Part shown: one piece after another, positions 18,621 to 27,099 of the stretch | Numbering within the stretch: the first letter of the stretch is position 1 | Layout: the number at the start of each line of letters is the position of its first letter | Source: Streptomyces morookaense | Lineage (GTDB): Bacteria > Actinomycetota > Actinomycetes > Streptomycetales > Streptomycetaceae | Assembly (NCBI RefSeq): GCF_013030945.1 | Contig: NZ_JABBXF010000075.1 | Location: 1 to 50,539 of the forward strand | DNA: 50,539 bases | Reading direction: 5' to 3' | Program-made: the position numbers and the translations under genes | Notes under the pieces: generated by a model | What the model was told of the DNA's origin: nothing | Databases searched by the model: none | The model's input: only the letters and a program-made list of their open reading frames with translations

Positions 18621-19742
18621 ATGTCGGCACCCAATAAGTCGTACGACCCTGTCGAGGTCGAGGCACTGAAACCGGAAGAGATCGAGCGCATGCGGGACGA
18701 GGCGCTCGCCGCCTTCGCGGCCGCAGGGAGCCTCGAAGCCCTCCACGAGGCCAAGGTCGCGCACACCGGCCCGACCTCCCCGCTCGCCCTCGCCAACCGC
18801 GAGATCGGCGCCCTGCCCCCGCAGGCCAAGGCCGAGGCGGGCAAGCGCGTGGGCATGGCCCGCGGTGCCGTCAACAAGGCCCTCGCCGCCCGGCAGGCCG
18901 AGCTGGAGGCCGAGCGCGATGCCCGGGTGCTGGTCGAGGAGGCGGTGGACGTCACCCTGCCCCATGACCGCATCCCCTCCGGCGCCCGCCACCCGATCAC
19001 CACGCTCTCGGAGCGCATCGAGGACGTCTTCGTCGCCATGGGCTACGAGGTCGCCGAGGGCCCCGAGGTCGAGGCGGAGTGGTTCAACTTCGACGCCCTC
19101 AACATCGCCAAGGACCACCCGGCCCGCGCGATGCAGGACACCCTCTTCGTCCAGGGACCTGACAAAAAGGCGGAGTCCGAGGTCGTGCTGCGCACGCACA
19201 CCTCGCCCGTGCAGGTCCGCACCATGCTGGACCGCGAGCCCCCCATCTATGTGATCTGCCCGGGCCGCGTCTACCGCATGGACGAGCTCGACGCGACGCA
19301 CACGCCGGTCTTCACCCAGGTCGAGCTCCTCGCCGTCGACGAGGGCCTGACCATGGCCGACCTCAAGGGCACCATCGAGCACATGGTGCGCGCCCTGTTC
19401 GGCGAGGGCCTCACGACCCGGCTGCGCCCCAACTATTTCCCGTTCACCGAGCCGTCGGCCGAGCTGGACATGCAGTGCTACGTGTGCCGCGGCGCCTCGG
19501 CGGGCGACCCCGAGCGCCCCTGCCGCACCTGCTCCAGCGAGGGCTGGATCGAGCTCGGCGGCTGCGGCATGGTCAACCCGCGGGTGCTGACCGCGGCGGG
19601 CATCGACCCGGAGAAGTACAGCGGCTTCGCGTTCGGCTTCGGCATCGAGCGACTGCTGATGTTCCGCCACAACGTCGAGGACATGCGAGACATGGTCGAG
19701 GGTGACGTCCGCTTCACCCGGCCGTTCGGGATGGAGATCTGA
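18621..19742 (+). CDS. pheS: Phenylalanyl-tRNA synthetase alpha subunit
   Basis: A 373-aa class II synthetase subunit. The N-terminal coiled coil binds tRNA-Phe; the catalytic core has FFNFDAL-like motif 1 (EWFNFDALNIAKDHPARAMQDTLF), motif 2 GRVYRMDELDATHTPVFTQVE and motif 3 GFAFGFGIERLLMFRH. A four-cysteine segment (CYVC...CRTC, about residues 288-304) looks like a zinc knuckle of the actinobacterial form. ATG at 18621 has GGGAAGAG just upstream. The stop shares one base with the pheT start, so synthesis of the alpha2-beta2 enzyme is coupled. Confidence 0.97.
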   Translation: MSAPNKSYDPVEVEALKPEEIERMRDEALAAFAAAGSLEALHEAKVAHTGPTSPLALANREIGALPPQAKAEAGKRVGMARGAVNKALAARQAELEAERDARVLVEEAVDVTLPHDRIPSGARHPITTLSERIEDVFVAMGYEVAEGPEVEAEWFNFDALNIAKDHPARAMQDTLFVQGPDKKAESEVVLRTHTSPVQVRTMLDREPPIYVICPGRVYRMDELDATHTPVFTQVELLAVDEGLTMADLKGTIEHMVRALFGEGLTTRLRPNYFPFTEPSAELDMQCYVCRGASAGDPERPCRTCSSEGWIELGGCGMVNPRVLTAAGIDPEKYSGFAFGFGIERLLMFRHNVEDMRDMVEGDVRFTRPFGMEI

Positions 19743-22249
19743 TGCGCGCCCCGCTTTCCTGGCTGCGGGAATACGTCGACCTGCCGGCCGGTGAGTCCGG
19801 CCGGGACGTCCAGGCCAAGCTCATCGCCGCGGGCCTGGAGGTCGAGCGCGTCGAGCAGCTCGGCGGCGACCTCACCGGCCCGCTGGTGGTCGGCCAGGTG
19901 CTGACCATCGAGGAGCTGGAGGGCTTCCGCAAGCCGATCCGCTTCTGCACGGTCGACGTCGGGCAGGCCAACGGCACCGGCGAGCCGCAGGAGATCGTCT
20001 GCGGCGCCCGCAACTTCGCCGTGGGCGACAAGGTCGTCGTGGCGCTGCCCGGCGCCGTCCTGCCCGGCGACTTCGCCATCGCCGAGCGCAAGACCTACGG
20101 CAAGGTCTCGCGCGGCATGATCTGCTCGGGCGACGAGCTCGGCCTGGGCGACGACGGTTCGCACGGCATCATCGTGCTCACCCCGGAGCACGAGGTCGGC
20201 ACCGACGCGATCGAGCTGCTCCAGCTCGTCGACGAGGTCCTCGACATCGCGGTCACCCCCGACCGCGGCTACTGCCTGTCGATGCGCGGCATCGCCCGCG
20301 AGGCCGCCATCGCCTACGGCCTGCCGCTGCGCGACCCGGCCCTGCTGGACGTGCCGGCGCCCAACGCCCACGGCTACCCGGTGCAGATCGCCGACCCGGC
20401 CGGCTGCAGCCGCTTCACGGCGCGCACGGTCACCGGCATCGACGCCGAGGCCCGCTCGCCGATCTGGCTGCAGCGCCGGCTGCAGAAGGCCGGCATGCGC
20501 CCGGTCTCGCTGACGGTCGACATCACCAACTACGTGATGCTCGAGCTCGGCCAGCCGCTGCACGCCTACGACCGCTCCCGCCTGGACGGCCCGATCGGCG
20601 TGCGCCGTGCGCAGCCCGGCGAGAAGCTCACGACGCTCGACGGCACCAAGCGCGTCCTGGACGCCGAGGACCTGGTCATCACGGACAACCGCGGCCCCAT
20701 CGGCCTCGCGGGTGTGATGGGCGGCGCCGACACCGAGATCGCCGACCACGGGGCGGCGCAGAGCTCGTCCGAGGTCGTGATCGAGGCGGCGCACTTCGAC
20801 CCGGTCCCGGTCGCCCGTACCGCCCGGCGTCACAAGCTGACCTCCGAGGCGTCCAAGCGCTTCGAGCGCGGCGTCGACCCGCAGGCCGCCTCCGCCGCGG
20901 CCCAGCGCACCGTCGACCTGCTGGTGCTGCTGGCCGGCGCCACGGCCGAGGCCGGCGTCACCGAGATCACCGCGCCCAGCGCGCCCCGCACGATCGCCGT
21001 CCGTGCCGACCACCCGGACCGTGTGGCCGGTGTCGCGTACGGCCGGGAGACCGTCGTCCGCCGCCTCCAGCAGGTCGGCTGCGACGTCTACGGGCAGGAC
21101 GAGCTGATCGTCACGGTGCCCAGCTGGCGCCCCGACCTCACCGACCCGAACGACCTGGCCGAAGAGGTCATCCGGCTCGAGGGCTACGAGAACCTGCCCG
21201 CCACCCTCCCGCAGCCGCCCGCCGGGCGCGGTCTGACGAACCGTCAGCGCCTGCACCGCCGGGTCGGCCGGGCGCTGGCCGGTGCCGGGTACACCGAGGT
21301 GCTCAACTACCCCTTCTTCGGGGACGAGGCGCTGGAGCACCTGGGCCTGGAGGCGGACGACCCGCGCCGCAGCACGGTGCGTGTGGCCAACCCGCTCTCG
21401 GACGCCGAGCCCGCGCTGCGCACGACCATGCTGCCGGGGCTGTTCGCCGCCCTGCGCCGCAACGACGGCCGTGGTGAGCACGACCTGGCGCTCTTCGAGA
21501 CGGGCCTGGTCTTCCTGCCCACCGGCAAGGAGGTCACCCCGGCCCGCCTGCCGATCGACCGCCGTCCGACCGACGAGGAGATCGCCTCGCTCGACGCCGC
21601 GCTGCCCCGGCAGCCGCGCCGTGCGGCTGTCGTCCTGGCCGGTGCCCGCGAGCAGGCCGGCTGGTGGGGCAAGGGCCGCCCGGCCGGCTGGGCGGACGCC
21701 GTCGAGGCGGGCCGCACGGTCGCCCGTGAGGCCGGCGTCGAGCTGACCGTCCGCCAGGACCAGACGGCGCCGTTCCACCCGGGCCGCTGCGCCGCGCTGT
21801 TCGCCGTGGTGGACGGCACGGAGACGCTCGTCGGCAACGCCGGTGAGCTGCACCCGCGCGTCACCAAGGCGTTCGGCCTGCCGGAGCGCACCTGCGCCAT
21901 GGAGATCGACCTCGACCTCCTGGAGCGGGCGGGCACCGGTCCGGTCGAGGCCCCGCACGTGTCGGCGTTCCCGGTGGCCACGCAGGACGTCGCGCTCGTC
22001 GTGGACGCCTCGGTCCCCGCGGCCGACGTCGAGGCGGCGCTGAAGGACGGCGCGGGCGAACTCCTGGAGTCGCTGCGGCTGTTCGACGTCTTCACCGGCG
22101 AGCAGCTGGGCGAGGGCAAGAAGTCGCTGGCCTACGCGCTGCGCTTCCGTGCCGCCGACCGCACGCTGACCGCCGACGAGGCCACGGCCGCCCGCGAGGC
22201 CGCGGTGCAGTCGGCCGTCGAGCGGACGGGCGCGGTCCTGCGCGGCTGA
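19742..22249 (+). CDS. pheT: Phenylalanyl-tRNA synthetase beta subunit
   Basis: An 835-aa subunit of normal size. It has an OB-fold tRNA-binding domain (VVGQVLTIEELEG...IVCGARNFAVGDKVVVALPGAVLPG, residues about 50-150), the B3/B4 editing domain, the B5 domain (FDPVPVARTARRHKLTSEASKRFERGVDP preceding it), a catalytic-like core, and the C-terminal ferredoxin-fold anticodon-binding domain (SAFPVATQDVALVVDASVPAADVE). It edits mis-charged Tyr-tRNA-Phe and positions the anticodon. The ATG overlaps the pheS stop by one base. A strong hairpin follows the stop. Confidence 0.97.
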   Translation: MRAPLSWLREYVDLPAGESGRDVQAKLIAAGLEVERVEQLGGDLTGPLVVGQVLTIEELEGFRKPIRFCTVDVGQANGTGEPQEIVCGARNFAVGDKVVVALPGAVLPGDFAIAERKTYGKVSRGMICSGDELGLGDDGSHGIIVLTPEHEVGTDAIELLQLVDEVLDIAVTPDRGYCLSMRGIAREAAIAYGLPLRDPALLDVPAPNAHGYPVQIADPAGCSRFTARTVTGIDAEARSPIWLQRRLQKAGMRPVSLTVDITNYVMLELGQPLHAYDRSRLDGPIGVRRAQPGEKLTTLDGTKRVLDAEDLVITDNRGPIGLAGVMGGADTEIADHGAAQSSSEVVIEAAHFDPVPVARTARRHKLTSEASKRFERGVDPQAASAAAQRTVDLLVLLAGATAEAGVTEITAPSAPRTIAVRADHPDRVAGVAYGRETVVRRLQQVGCDVYGQDELIVTVPSWRPDLTDPNDLAEEVIRLEGYENLPATLPQPPAGRGLTNRQRLHRRVGRALAGAGYTEVLNYPFFGDEALEHLGLEADDPRRSTVRVANPLSDAEPALRTTMLPGLFAALRRNDGRGEHDLALFETGLVFLPTGKEVTPARLPIDRRPTDEEIASLDAALPRQPRRAAVVLAGAREQAGWWGKGRPAGWADAVEAGRTVAREAGVELTVRQDQTAPFHPGRCAALFAVVDGTETLVGNAGELHPRVTKAFGLPERTCAMEIDLDLLERAGTGPVEAPHVSAFPVATQDVALVVDASVPAADVEAALKDGAGELLESLRLFDVFTGEQLGEGKKSLAYALRFRAADRTLTADEATAAREAAVQSAVERTGAVLRG

Positions 22250-22263
22250 CACGCTCCATTGCC

Positions 22264-22297
22264 CGAAGGGCGCCCCGGTTTTCCGGGGCGCCCTTCG
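22264..22297 (+). terminator. pheST terminator
   Basis: CGAAGGGCGCCCCGG and CCGGGGCGCCCTTCG form a perfect 15-bp stem with a TTTT loop, 15 nt after the pheT stop. Confidence 0.85.
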
Positions 22298-22430
22298 CTA
22301 TATCGCATTCTTGTCAGGCAACGCCTGCCGAATATCACTCAATAGGGTGGAACCGGGGCGACATCACCTTCCCCAGGTCGGAATACGTCGGCGAGAATCA
22401 GCCCGTCGTTGCGCTAGGGGGACCGACGGA

Positions 22431-23594
22431 ATGATCCGTACCCGGGCTCTTCTGCGGTGCCGGCGGATTTTCGTCCTGATCCTGCCCGGGCTCTGGGTGT
22501 CCGGAGTGCTGGCCTGGGAGTGCGTGAATCCCCTCGGTACCGAGTTCATGCAGCTGCTCGCAGCCGCACCCGCCATCGCCTGTGCCGGTACCGGCCGCCG
22601 CCGGTGCGTCCTGCTCGGAGGACTCTGCGCGCTGCTCGCCCTGCTGCCGGTGGGACCGGTCGCCCGCACCGGCGCCGCCGCCCGGCTCGGCACGTGCTGC
22701 GCGATCCTCGCCGTCGTCGCCGCCAGCTATCTCACCAGCGGCCGCCGGCTGCGGCTGCTCGGCGAGCTGGAGCGGATCCGGGAGGTCGCGGCCACCGCCC
22801 AACTGGCCGTGCTGCGCCCGCTGCCGCCCCGGATCGAGGGCATCACCCTGGCCGGCGTCCACCTGTCGGCCAGCGAGGGAGCCCTGATCGGCGGGGACCT
22901 CTACGAGGTGCTCGCCACCCCGCACGGCGTGCGCCTCGTCATGGGCGACGTGCGCGGACACGGCATCCCCGCCATCGCCACCGTGGCCGCCCTGCTCGGC
23001 TCCTTCCGCGACGCCGCGCACGACGAGGCCGAACTCCCCGACGTGCTGCGCCGCCTGGAGCGCGCGCTGCAGCGGCACCTGGGCGAGAAGGCGCGCACCG
23101 GGCCGCCCGGCCGGCCGGAGCCGGAGGACTTCGCCACCGTCCTGCTGCTGGAGGTGCGCGAGGAGGGCCATGTCGCCGCCCTCAACTGCGGCCACCCCTG
23201 GCCGCACCACCTCACCCGCACCGCGGACGGCACCTCACGGGTCGTCGCCCTGGAGCCCGGCGAACCCCTGCCCCCGCTGGGGCTGTTCCCGCTTCCCGCC
23301 GAGCTTCCCCTGGTGCCCCTGCCGCCGCTCGCCCCCGGCGAGGCCCTGGTGCTGCACACGGACGGCGCCGAGGACGCCCGCGACCGGGCCGGCCGCCTCT
23401 TCCCGCTCGCCGGGGCCCTGGCCGATGCGGTCCGCAGCGCCCCGCCGGCGCCCGCGGCGATCGTCGAGCGCGTCCGGGCCGCCCTGCTGCGCCACACCCG
23501 AGGCCTGCTCTCCGACGACTTCGCCCTGCTCGCCATCCGCAACGACCGCCCCCTGCTGCCCGGCCCCCTCGCCCTGCCCTGTGGCCGGTCCTGA
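22431..23594 (+). CDS. Membrane-bound SpoIIE-type PP2C phosphatase
   Basis: A 387-aa protein. Three hydrophobic segments occupy residues about 12-100. The cytoplasmic PPM/SpoIIE phosphatase domain follows, with the metal-binding aspartates visible: ALIGGDLYEV, VMGDVRGHGIPAIATVA, LVLHTDGAEDARDRAG and LLSDDFALLAI. Such phosphatases in Streptomyces usually dephosphorylate anti-anti-sigma factors. No anti-sigma partner is adjacent. ATG at 22431 is preceded by AGGGGGA; in-frame upstream codons (to 22311) lack a ribosome-binding site. The 134-nt gap from pheT holds only the pheT terminator and a small CAGGC-AAC-GCCTG dyad at 22315-22327. Confidence 0.88.
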   Translation: MIRTRALLRCRRIFVLILPGLWVSGVLAWECVNPLGTEFMQLLAAAPAIACAGTGRRRCVLLGGLCALLALLPVGPVARTGAAARLGTCCAILAVVAASYLTSGRRLRLLGELERIREVAATAQLAVLRPLPPRIEGITLAGVHLSASEGALIGGDLYEVLATPHGVRLVMGDVRGHGIPAIATVAALLGSFRDAAHDEAELPDVLRRLERALQRHLGEKARTGPPGRPEPEDFATVLLLEVREEGHVAALNCGHPWPHHLTRTADGTSRVVALEPGEPLPPLGLFPLPAELPLVPLPPLAPGEALVLHTDGAEDARDRAGRLFPLAGALADAVRSAPPAPAAIVERVRAALLRHTRGLLSDDFALLAIRNDRPLLPGPLALPCGRS

Positions 23595-23678
23595 ACGTCC
23601 CTACGGCGATGGCCCGTTCACACCCCGTGCGAACGGATCCCCACTACGCTGATCCCACCGAGCGCACCGGAGGGCAGG

Positions 23679-25016
23679 ATGGAGCCCAACACACTGCTCG
23701 ACGCCGTCCTCGACGAGGCGGGGATCTCCCACGCCGGTCTGGCCGCCCACATCAATGCGGCGGGCCGGGCCCGGGGACTGGCGTTGCGTTACGAACACAC
23801 CGCCGTCGCCCGATGGTTGAAGGGCCAGCGGCCGCGCGGCCAGGTGCCGGACCTGATCTGCGAGGTCCTCGGCGAGCGGCTGCACCGCGCGCTGACCCTC
23901 GACGACATCGGCCTCGGCACCCCCGGCAGCCCCCGGGTGCCCGGCACCCCGCTGTCCGGCTTCGTCGAGCGCGCCACCGCCCTGTGGCGCTCCGACGAAC
24001 AGCAGCGGGAACACGTCGTGCGGGCCCCCGCCGTCACGGGCACCCCCGCCGTCATCCCGGTCTGGGAGTGGGAGAACCCGCCCGAGGACGCCGACGTCTC
24101 CCGGCGCGGGCTGACCCGGGTCTCCATGGACGACATCGAGATGCTGCGCGCCGCCCGCACGCACTACGAGCAGATGTACCGCAAGGCCGGGGGAGTGGCG
24201 ACCCGCGGCAGGGTCGTCGGCTTCCTCAACGCCGAGGCCGCGCCCCTGCTGCGCGGCAGCTACTCCGACGAGACGGGACGCCAGTTGCACCGTGCCACCG
24301 GCGGCCTGGTCGCCGTCGCCGGCATCTGCGCCTACGACTCCGACGCGCACGGACTCGCCCAGCGCTACTTCCACCAGGCGCTGCGGCTCGCCAAGGCCAG
24401 CGGGGACCGGGGACTGGGGGCGTATGTGATAGCGCTCCTCGTCAACCAGTCGCTCTTCATGGGGGAGTACCGGCAGGCGGTCGCCTTCGCCGAGTCGGCG
24501 CTGCGGGCCGCGGGCCCGCAGCTCACCCCGGCGCTCGCCGCCGACCTCTACGCCATGCAGGCCAAGTCCTATGCCCGGCTGGGGGACGGGGCCGGGGCGC
24601 TGGCCTGCATCCGGCGCGCCGAGTCCGCCGCCGAGCGCATCCACCGTGGCCAGGAGCCCGCCGAGACCGGCTATGTGCAGCCGGGACTGGTGAACGTGCA
24701 GGTGGCGGAGGCCCTGTTGAGCCTCGGCGACCTCGGACCCGCCCGTGAGCACGCGGACCGGGCCGTCGACACCCCCGCGCACGACCGGGGCCGTGTCCAC
24801 CGGCTCGCCATGCTCACGCATATCGAGCTGCGTCAGGGAGACGCGGACAAGGCGGTGGCCACCGCACGGGAGATGACCGAGCAGGCGAGAGGCATGGAGT
24901 CGCAGCGCTTACGGGACCGGCTCCGGGCGGTGCGCGAGCACCTGATCGAAAGCGGGTGCGCGGCCACGGCCGAGGCCGCCGAGATGATCGACGGGGCGTT
25001 GCGCGTGCCCTTGTGA
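23679..25016 (+). CDS. HTH-TPR transcriptional regulator (NsdA-like class)
   Basis: A 445-aa protein. The N-terminal helix-turn-helix-like part (ISHAGLAAHINAAGRARGLALRYEHTAVARWLKG) resembles the atypical HTH of Streptomyces developmental regulators. It is followed by a linker containing VWEWENP, and C-terminal TPR-like helical repeats from about residue 200 to 440 (AQRYFHQALRLAKASGDRGL, YRQAVAFAESALRAAG, AREHADRAV). The layout matches the NsdA class, which represses differentiation and antibiotic production in S. coelicolor (recall), but I cannot say it is an ortholog. ATG at 23679 has GGAGGGCAGG upstream. Its stop overlaps an optional GTG start of the Nudix gene. Confidence 0.75.
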   Translation: MEPNTLLDAVLDEAGISHAGLAAHINAAGRARGLALRYEHTAVARWLKGQRPRGQVPDLICEVLGERLHRALTLDDIGLGTPGSPRVPGTPLSGFVERATALWRSDEQQREHVVRAPAVTGTPAVIPVWEWENPPEDADVSRRGLTRVSMDDIEMLRAARTHYEQMYRKAGGVATRGRVVGFLNAEAAPLLRGSYSDETGRQLHRATGGLVAVAGICAYDSDAHGLAQRYFHQALRLAKASGDRGLGAYVIALLVNQSLFMGEYRQAVAFAESALRAAGPQLTPALAADLYAMQAKSYARLGDGAGALACIRRAESAAERIHRGQEPAETGYVQPGLVNVQVAEALLSLGDLGPAREHADRAVDTPAHDRGRVHRLAMLTHIELRQGDADKAVATAREMTEQARGMESQRLRDRLRAVREHLIESGCAATAEAAEMIDGALRVPL

Positions 25017-25039
25017 CCCTGGTGAGGACAGCCCCCCGG

Positions 25040-25053
25040 GAGGTGGCCACCTC
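25040..25053. repeat. 14-bp perfect palindrome before the Nudix gene
   Basis: GAGGTGGCCACCTC, 19 nt before GTG at 25073. It could be an operator or simply a sequence near the Shine-Dalgarno GGAAGGTGG. Confidence 0.35.
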
Positions 25054-25072
25054 GGCGGAAGGTGGCAGACAC

Positions 25073-25603
25073 GTGCGCTGGAAAAATCTCAGGGAGCTGA
25101 CCGTCTACGAGAACCGATGGTTCCGGGTCAATCTCGCGGACGTCGAACTCCCCGACGGCCGCCACCTCGACCACTTCCTCATCCGGCTGCGGCCCGTTGC
25201 CGTGGCCACGGTGGTCAACGAGGCCAATGAGGTGCTGTTGCTGTGGCGGCACCGCTTCATCACGGACAACTGGGGATGGGAGCTGCCGGCCGGCGTCGTC
25301 GACGACGGCGAGGACATCGCGAGCGCCGCGGCCCGGGAGATGGAGGAGGAGACGGGGTGGCGGCCGGGGCCCCTGCGACACCTGATGTCCGTCGAGCCGT
25401 CCAACGGGCTCACCGACGCCCGTCATCACATCTACTGGGCGGACGAGGCGGAGTACATCGGTGACCCGGAGGACGCCTTCGAGTCGGACCGCCGCGAATG
25501 GGTGCCGCTGAAGCTGGTGCCCGACCTCATCGCCCGGGGCGAGGTGCCCGCGGCCAACATGGCGGCGGCCCTCCTCCTGCTGCACCACATCCGGCTCGGC
25601 TGA
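25073..25603 (+). CDS. Nudix hydrolase (ADP-ribose pyrophosphatase-like)
   Basis: A 176-aa hydrolase of nucleoside diphosphates linked to another moiety. The Nudix box is complete: GVVDDGEDIASAAAREMEEETGW, fitting G-x5-E-x7-REUxEExGU. The N-terminal TVYENRWFRVNLADVELPDG and the VLLLWRHRFI strand are typical of the ADP-ribose pyrophosphatase branch. GTG at 25073 has GGAAGGTGG upstream. A GTG at 25013, which overlaps the regulator stop as GTGA, would add 20 residues of low-complexity sequence but lacks a Shine-Dalgarno. It is probably co-transcribed with the HTH-TPR regulator. Actual substrate unknown. Confidence 0.88.
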   Translation: MRWKNLRELTVYENRWFRVNLADVELPDGRHLDHFLIRLRPVAVATVVNEANEVLLLWRHRFITDNWGWELPAGVVDDGEDIASAAAREMEEETGWRPGPLRHLMSVEPSNGLTDARHHIYWADEAEYIGDPEDAFESDRREWVPLKLVPDLIARGEVPAANMAAALLLLHHIRLG

Positions 25604-25668
25604 GCGGGCCGGTAACGGGGACAACGGGGACCACGGGGGCCGCAGGATGAATCACGCACACTCCGCGC

Positions 25669-25929
25669 TCATCGGCCGGACGCCTGCCACACGGCGACCG
25701 CCAGGCCGGCCAGGCCGGTGAGCGCGGCCAGCGACGGCAGGGGCCACCGGCCGTGCTCCAGGGCCCGCAGCCGCTCGGCCATCTCCTCCAGTTCGTGCTC
25801 CGCCTGTTCGCTGCGCTGGGTCAGGAGAGCGAGCCGGCCGTCGATGCGGACGACACCCACATCTAAGCTGCGCCGGAGCTCCGCGAGCTCAGCCGCCTTC
25901 GCGGCCGTGTGCTCGGGATGGATGGTCAC
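25669..25929 (-). CDS. Small coiled-coil membrane protein (86 aa)
   Basis: The first 60 residues form a charged coiled coil (AAELAELRRSLDVGVVRIDGRL...QAEHELEEMAERLRALE). A single C-terminal helix LAALTGLAGLAVAVW ends in the membrane. The start is GTG at 25929 with GGAAGGGG 8 nt upstream. The layout resembles small tail-anchored proteins of Streptomyces of unknown role, and loosely the hemolysin XhlA type. It lies between a Nudix gene and the hydroxyacyl-CoA dehydrogenase gene, 154 nt downstream of the latter's stop on the same strand. No function can be assigned. Confidence 0.7.
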   Translation of the reverse strand: MTIHPEHTAAKAAELAELRRSLDVGVVRIDGRLALLTQRSEQAEHELEEMAERLRALEHGRWPLPSLAALTGLAGLAVAVWQASGR

Positions 25930-26083
25930 GGTCCGTACCCCTTCCGGAAGGTGAATCTGCTGCTTGCCTGCTGAGGCGAGTCAACCGCGTCGGAGGGCGG
26001 GGCGGGAGCGTGTGCGGAGGGTGTTCGCGGGTCAGCGGCGCACACCCCGTGTGAAGGGGGCGCGCGCCGGCCCGGACGGCAAC

Positions 26084-26941
26084 TCAGTAGGTGTAGAAGC
26101 CCGAACCGGTCTTGCGGCCCAGCCGGCCCGCGTCGACCATGCGCTGCAGCAGCGGGGGAGCGGCGTACAGCGGCTCCTTGTACTCGGCGTACATGCTGTC
26201 GGCGACCGAGGCGACGGTGTCCAGGCCGATCAGGTCGGAGAGCTTGAGCGGGCCCATGGGGTGGGCGCAGCCGAGCTCCATGCCGTTGTCGATGTCCTCG
26301 CGGCTGGCGATGCCCGACTCGAACATCCGGATCGCGGACAGCAGATAGGGGATGAGCAGGGCGTTGACGACGAAGCCCGAGCGGTCCTGGGCGCGGATGC
26401 CGTGCTTGCCGAGGACCTGGCCGACCAGGGTGTCGGCGCGCTTGATCGTCTCCTCGGAGGTGGTCAGTGCCGGGATCAGCTCGACGAGCTGCTGCACCGG
26501 GGCCGGGTTGAAGAAGTGGATGCCGATGACCTGGTCGGGGCGGGAGGTCGCCACGGCCAGCTTGACCAGCGGGATGGAGGAGGTGTTGGAGGCCAGGATC
26601 GCGTCGGGCCGGGTCACCACCTGGTCGAGGACCTGGAAGATCTCCGTCTTCACCTGCTCGTTCTCCACGACGGCCTCGATGACCAGGTCGCGGTCGGCGA
26701 ACTCGCCCAGGTCCGTGGTGAAGCTCAGCCGCTCCAGGGCGGCGTCCCGCTCCGCCTCGGTGATCTTGCCGCGCTCGGCGGCCTTGCCGAGGGAGTTGGT
26801 CAGCCGGGTGCGGCCCAGCTCCAGGGCCTCGCCGGTGGTCTCGGCGACCTTGACCTCCAGGCCGGCGCGGGCGCACACCTCCGCGATACCGGCGCCCATC
26901 TGGCCGCAGCCCACCACTCCCACGCGTTCGATGTCGCTCAC
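26084..26941 (-). CDS. 3-hydroxybutyryl-CoA dehydrogenase
   Basis: A 285-aa L-3-hydroxyacyl-CoA dehydrogenase. The NAD-binding motif is GVVGCGQMGAGIAEVCARAGLEV. The signature NTSSIPLVKLA precedes GIHFFNPAPVQQLVELI, which contains the catalytic His. The C-terminal dimerisation domain has GFVVNALLIPYLLSAIRMFE and ends in GRKTGSGFYTY, the classical terminus. It interconverts acetoacetyl-CoA and 3-hydroxybutyryl-CoA in butyrate, PHB or ethylmalonyl-CoA metabolism. The start is GTG at 26941; the Shine-Dalgarno is weak (GAAAGG). Single-gene unit; neighbours give no pathway hint. Confidence 0.93.
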   Translation of the reverse strand: MSDIERVGVVGCGQMGAGIAEVCARAGLEVKVAETTGEALELGRTRLTNSLGKAAERGKITEAERDAALERLSFTTDLGEFADRDLVIEAVVENEQVKTEIFQVLDQVVTRPDAILASNTSSIPLVKLAVATSRPDQVIGIHFFNPAPVQQLVELIPALTTSEETIKRADTLVGQVLGKHGIRAQDRSGFVVNALLIPYLLSAIRMFESGIASREDIDNGMELGCAHPMGPLKLSDLIGLDTVASVADSMYAEYKEPLYAAPPLLQRMVDAGRLGRKTGSGFYTY

Positions 26942-27099
26942 ATCGTGCCTTTCGGTCTTCGCTGATCCTGCACTGCAGTCGTCTGGACTCTGCTCACGAC
27001 GTTACCTCCGCAAGCGGGCGGTGCGGAGGGCTCCCGGGTGGGCATGCTGATGCCGACGGTGTGACTGTTCTGACAGGGTGCATTCAAGGAGGCGTGCAT

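Noticed and set aside
25013..25072. Nudix start at GTG 25013
   Set aside because: Possible because of the GTGA overlap, but it has no Shine-Dalgarno and adds a non-conserved segment; GTG 25073 is preferred. Kept as an alternative in the feature text.
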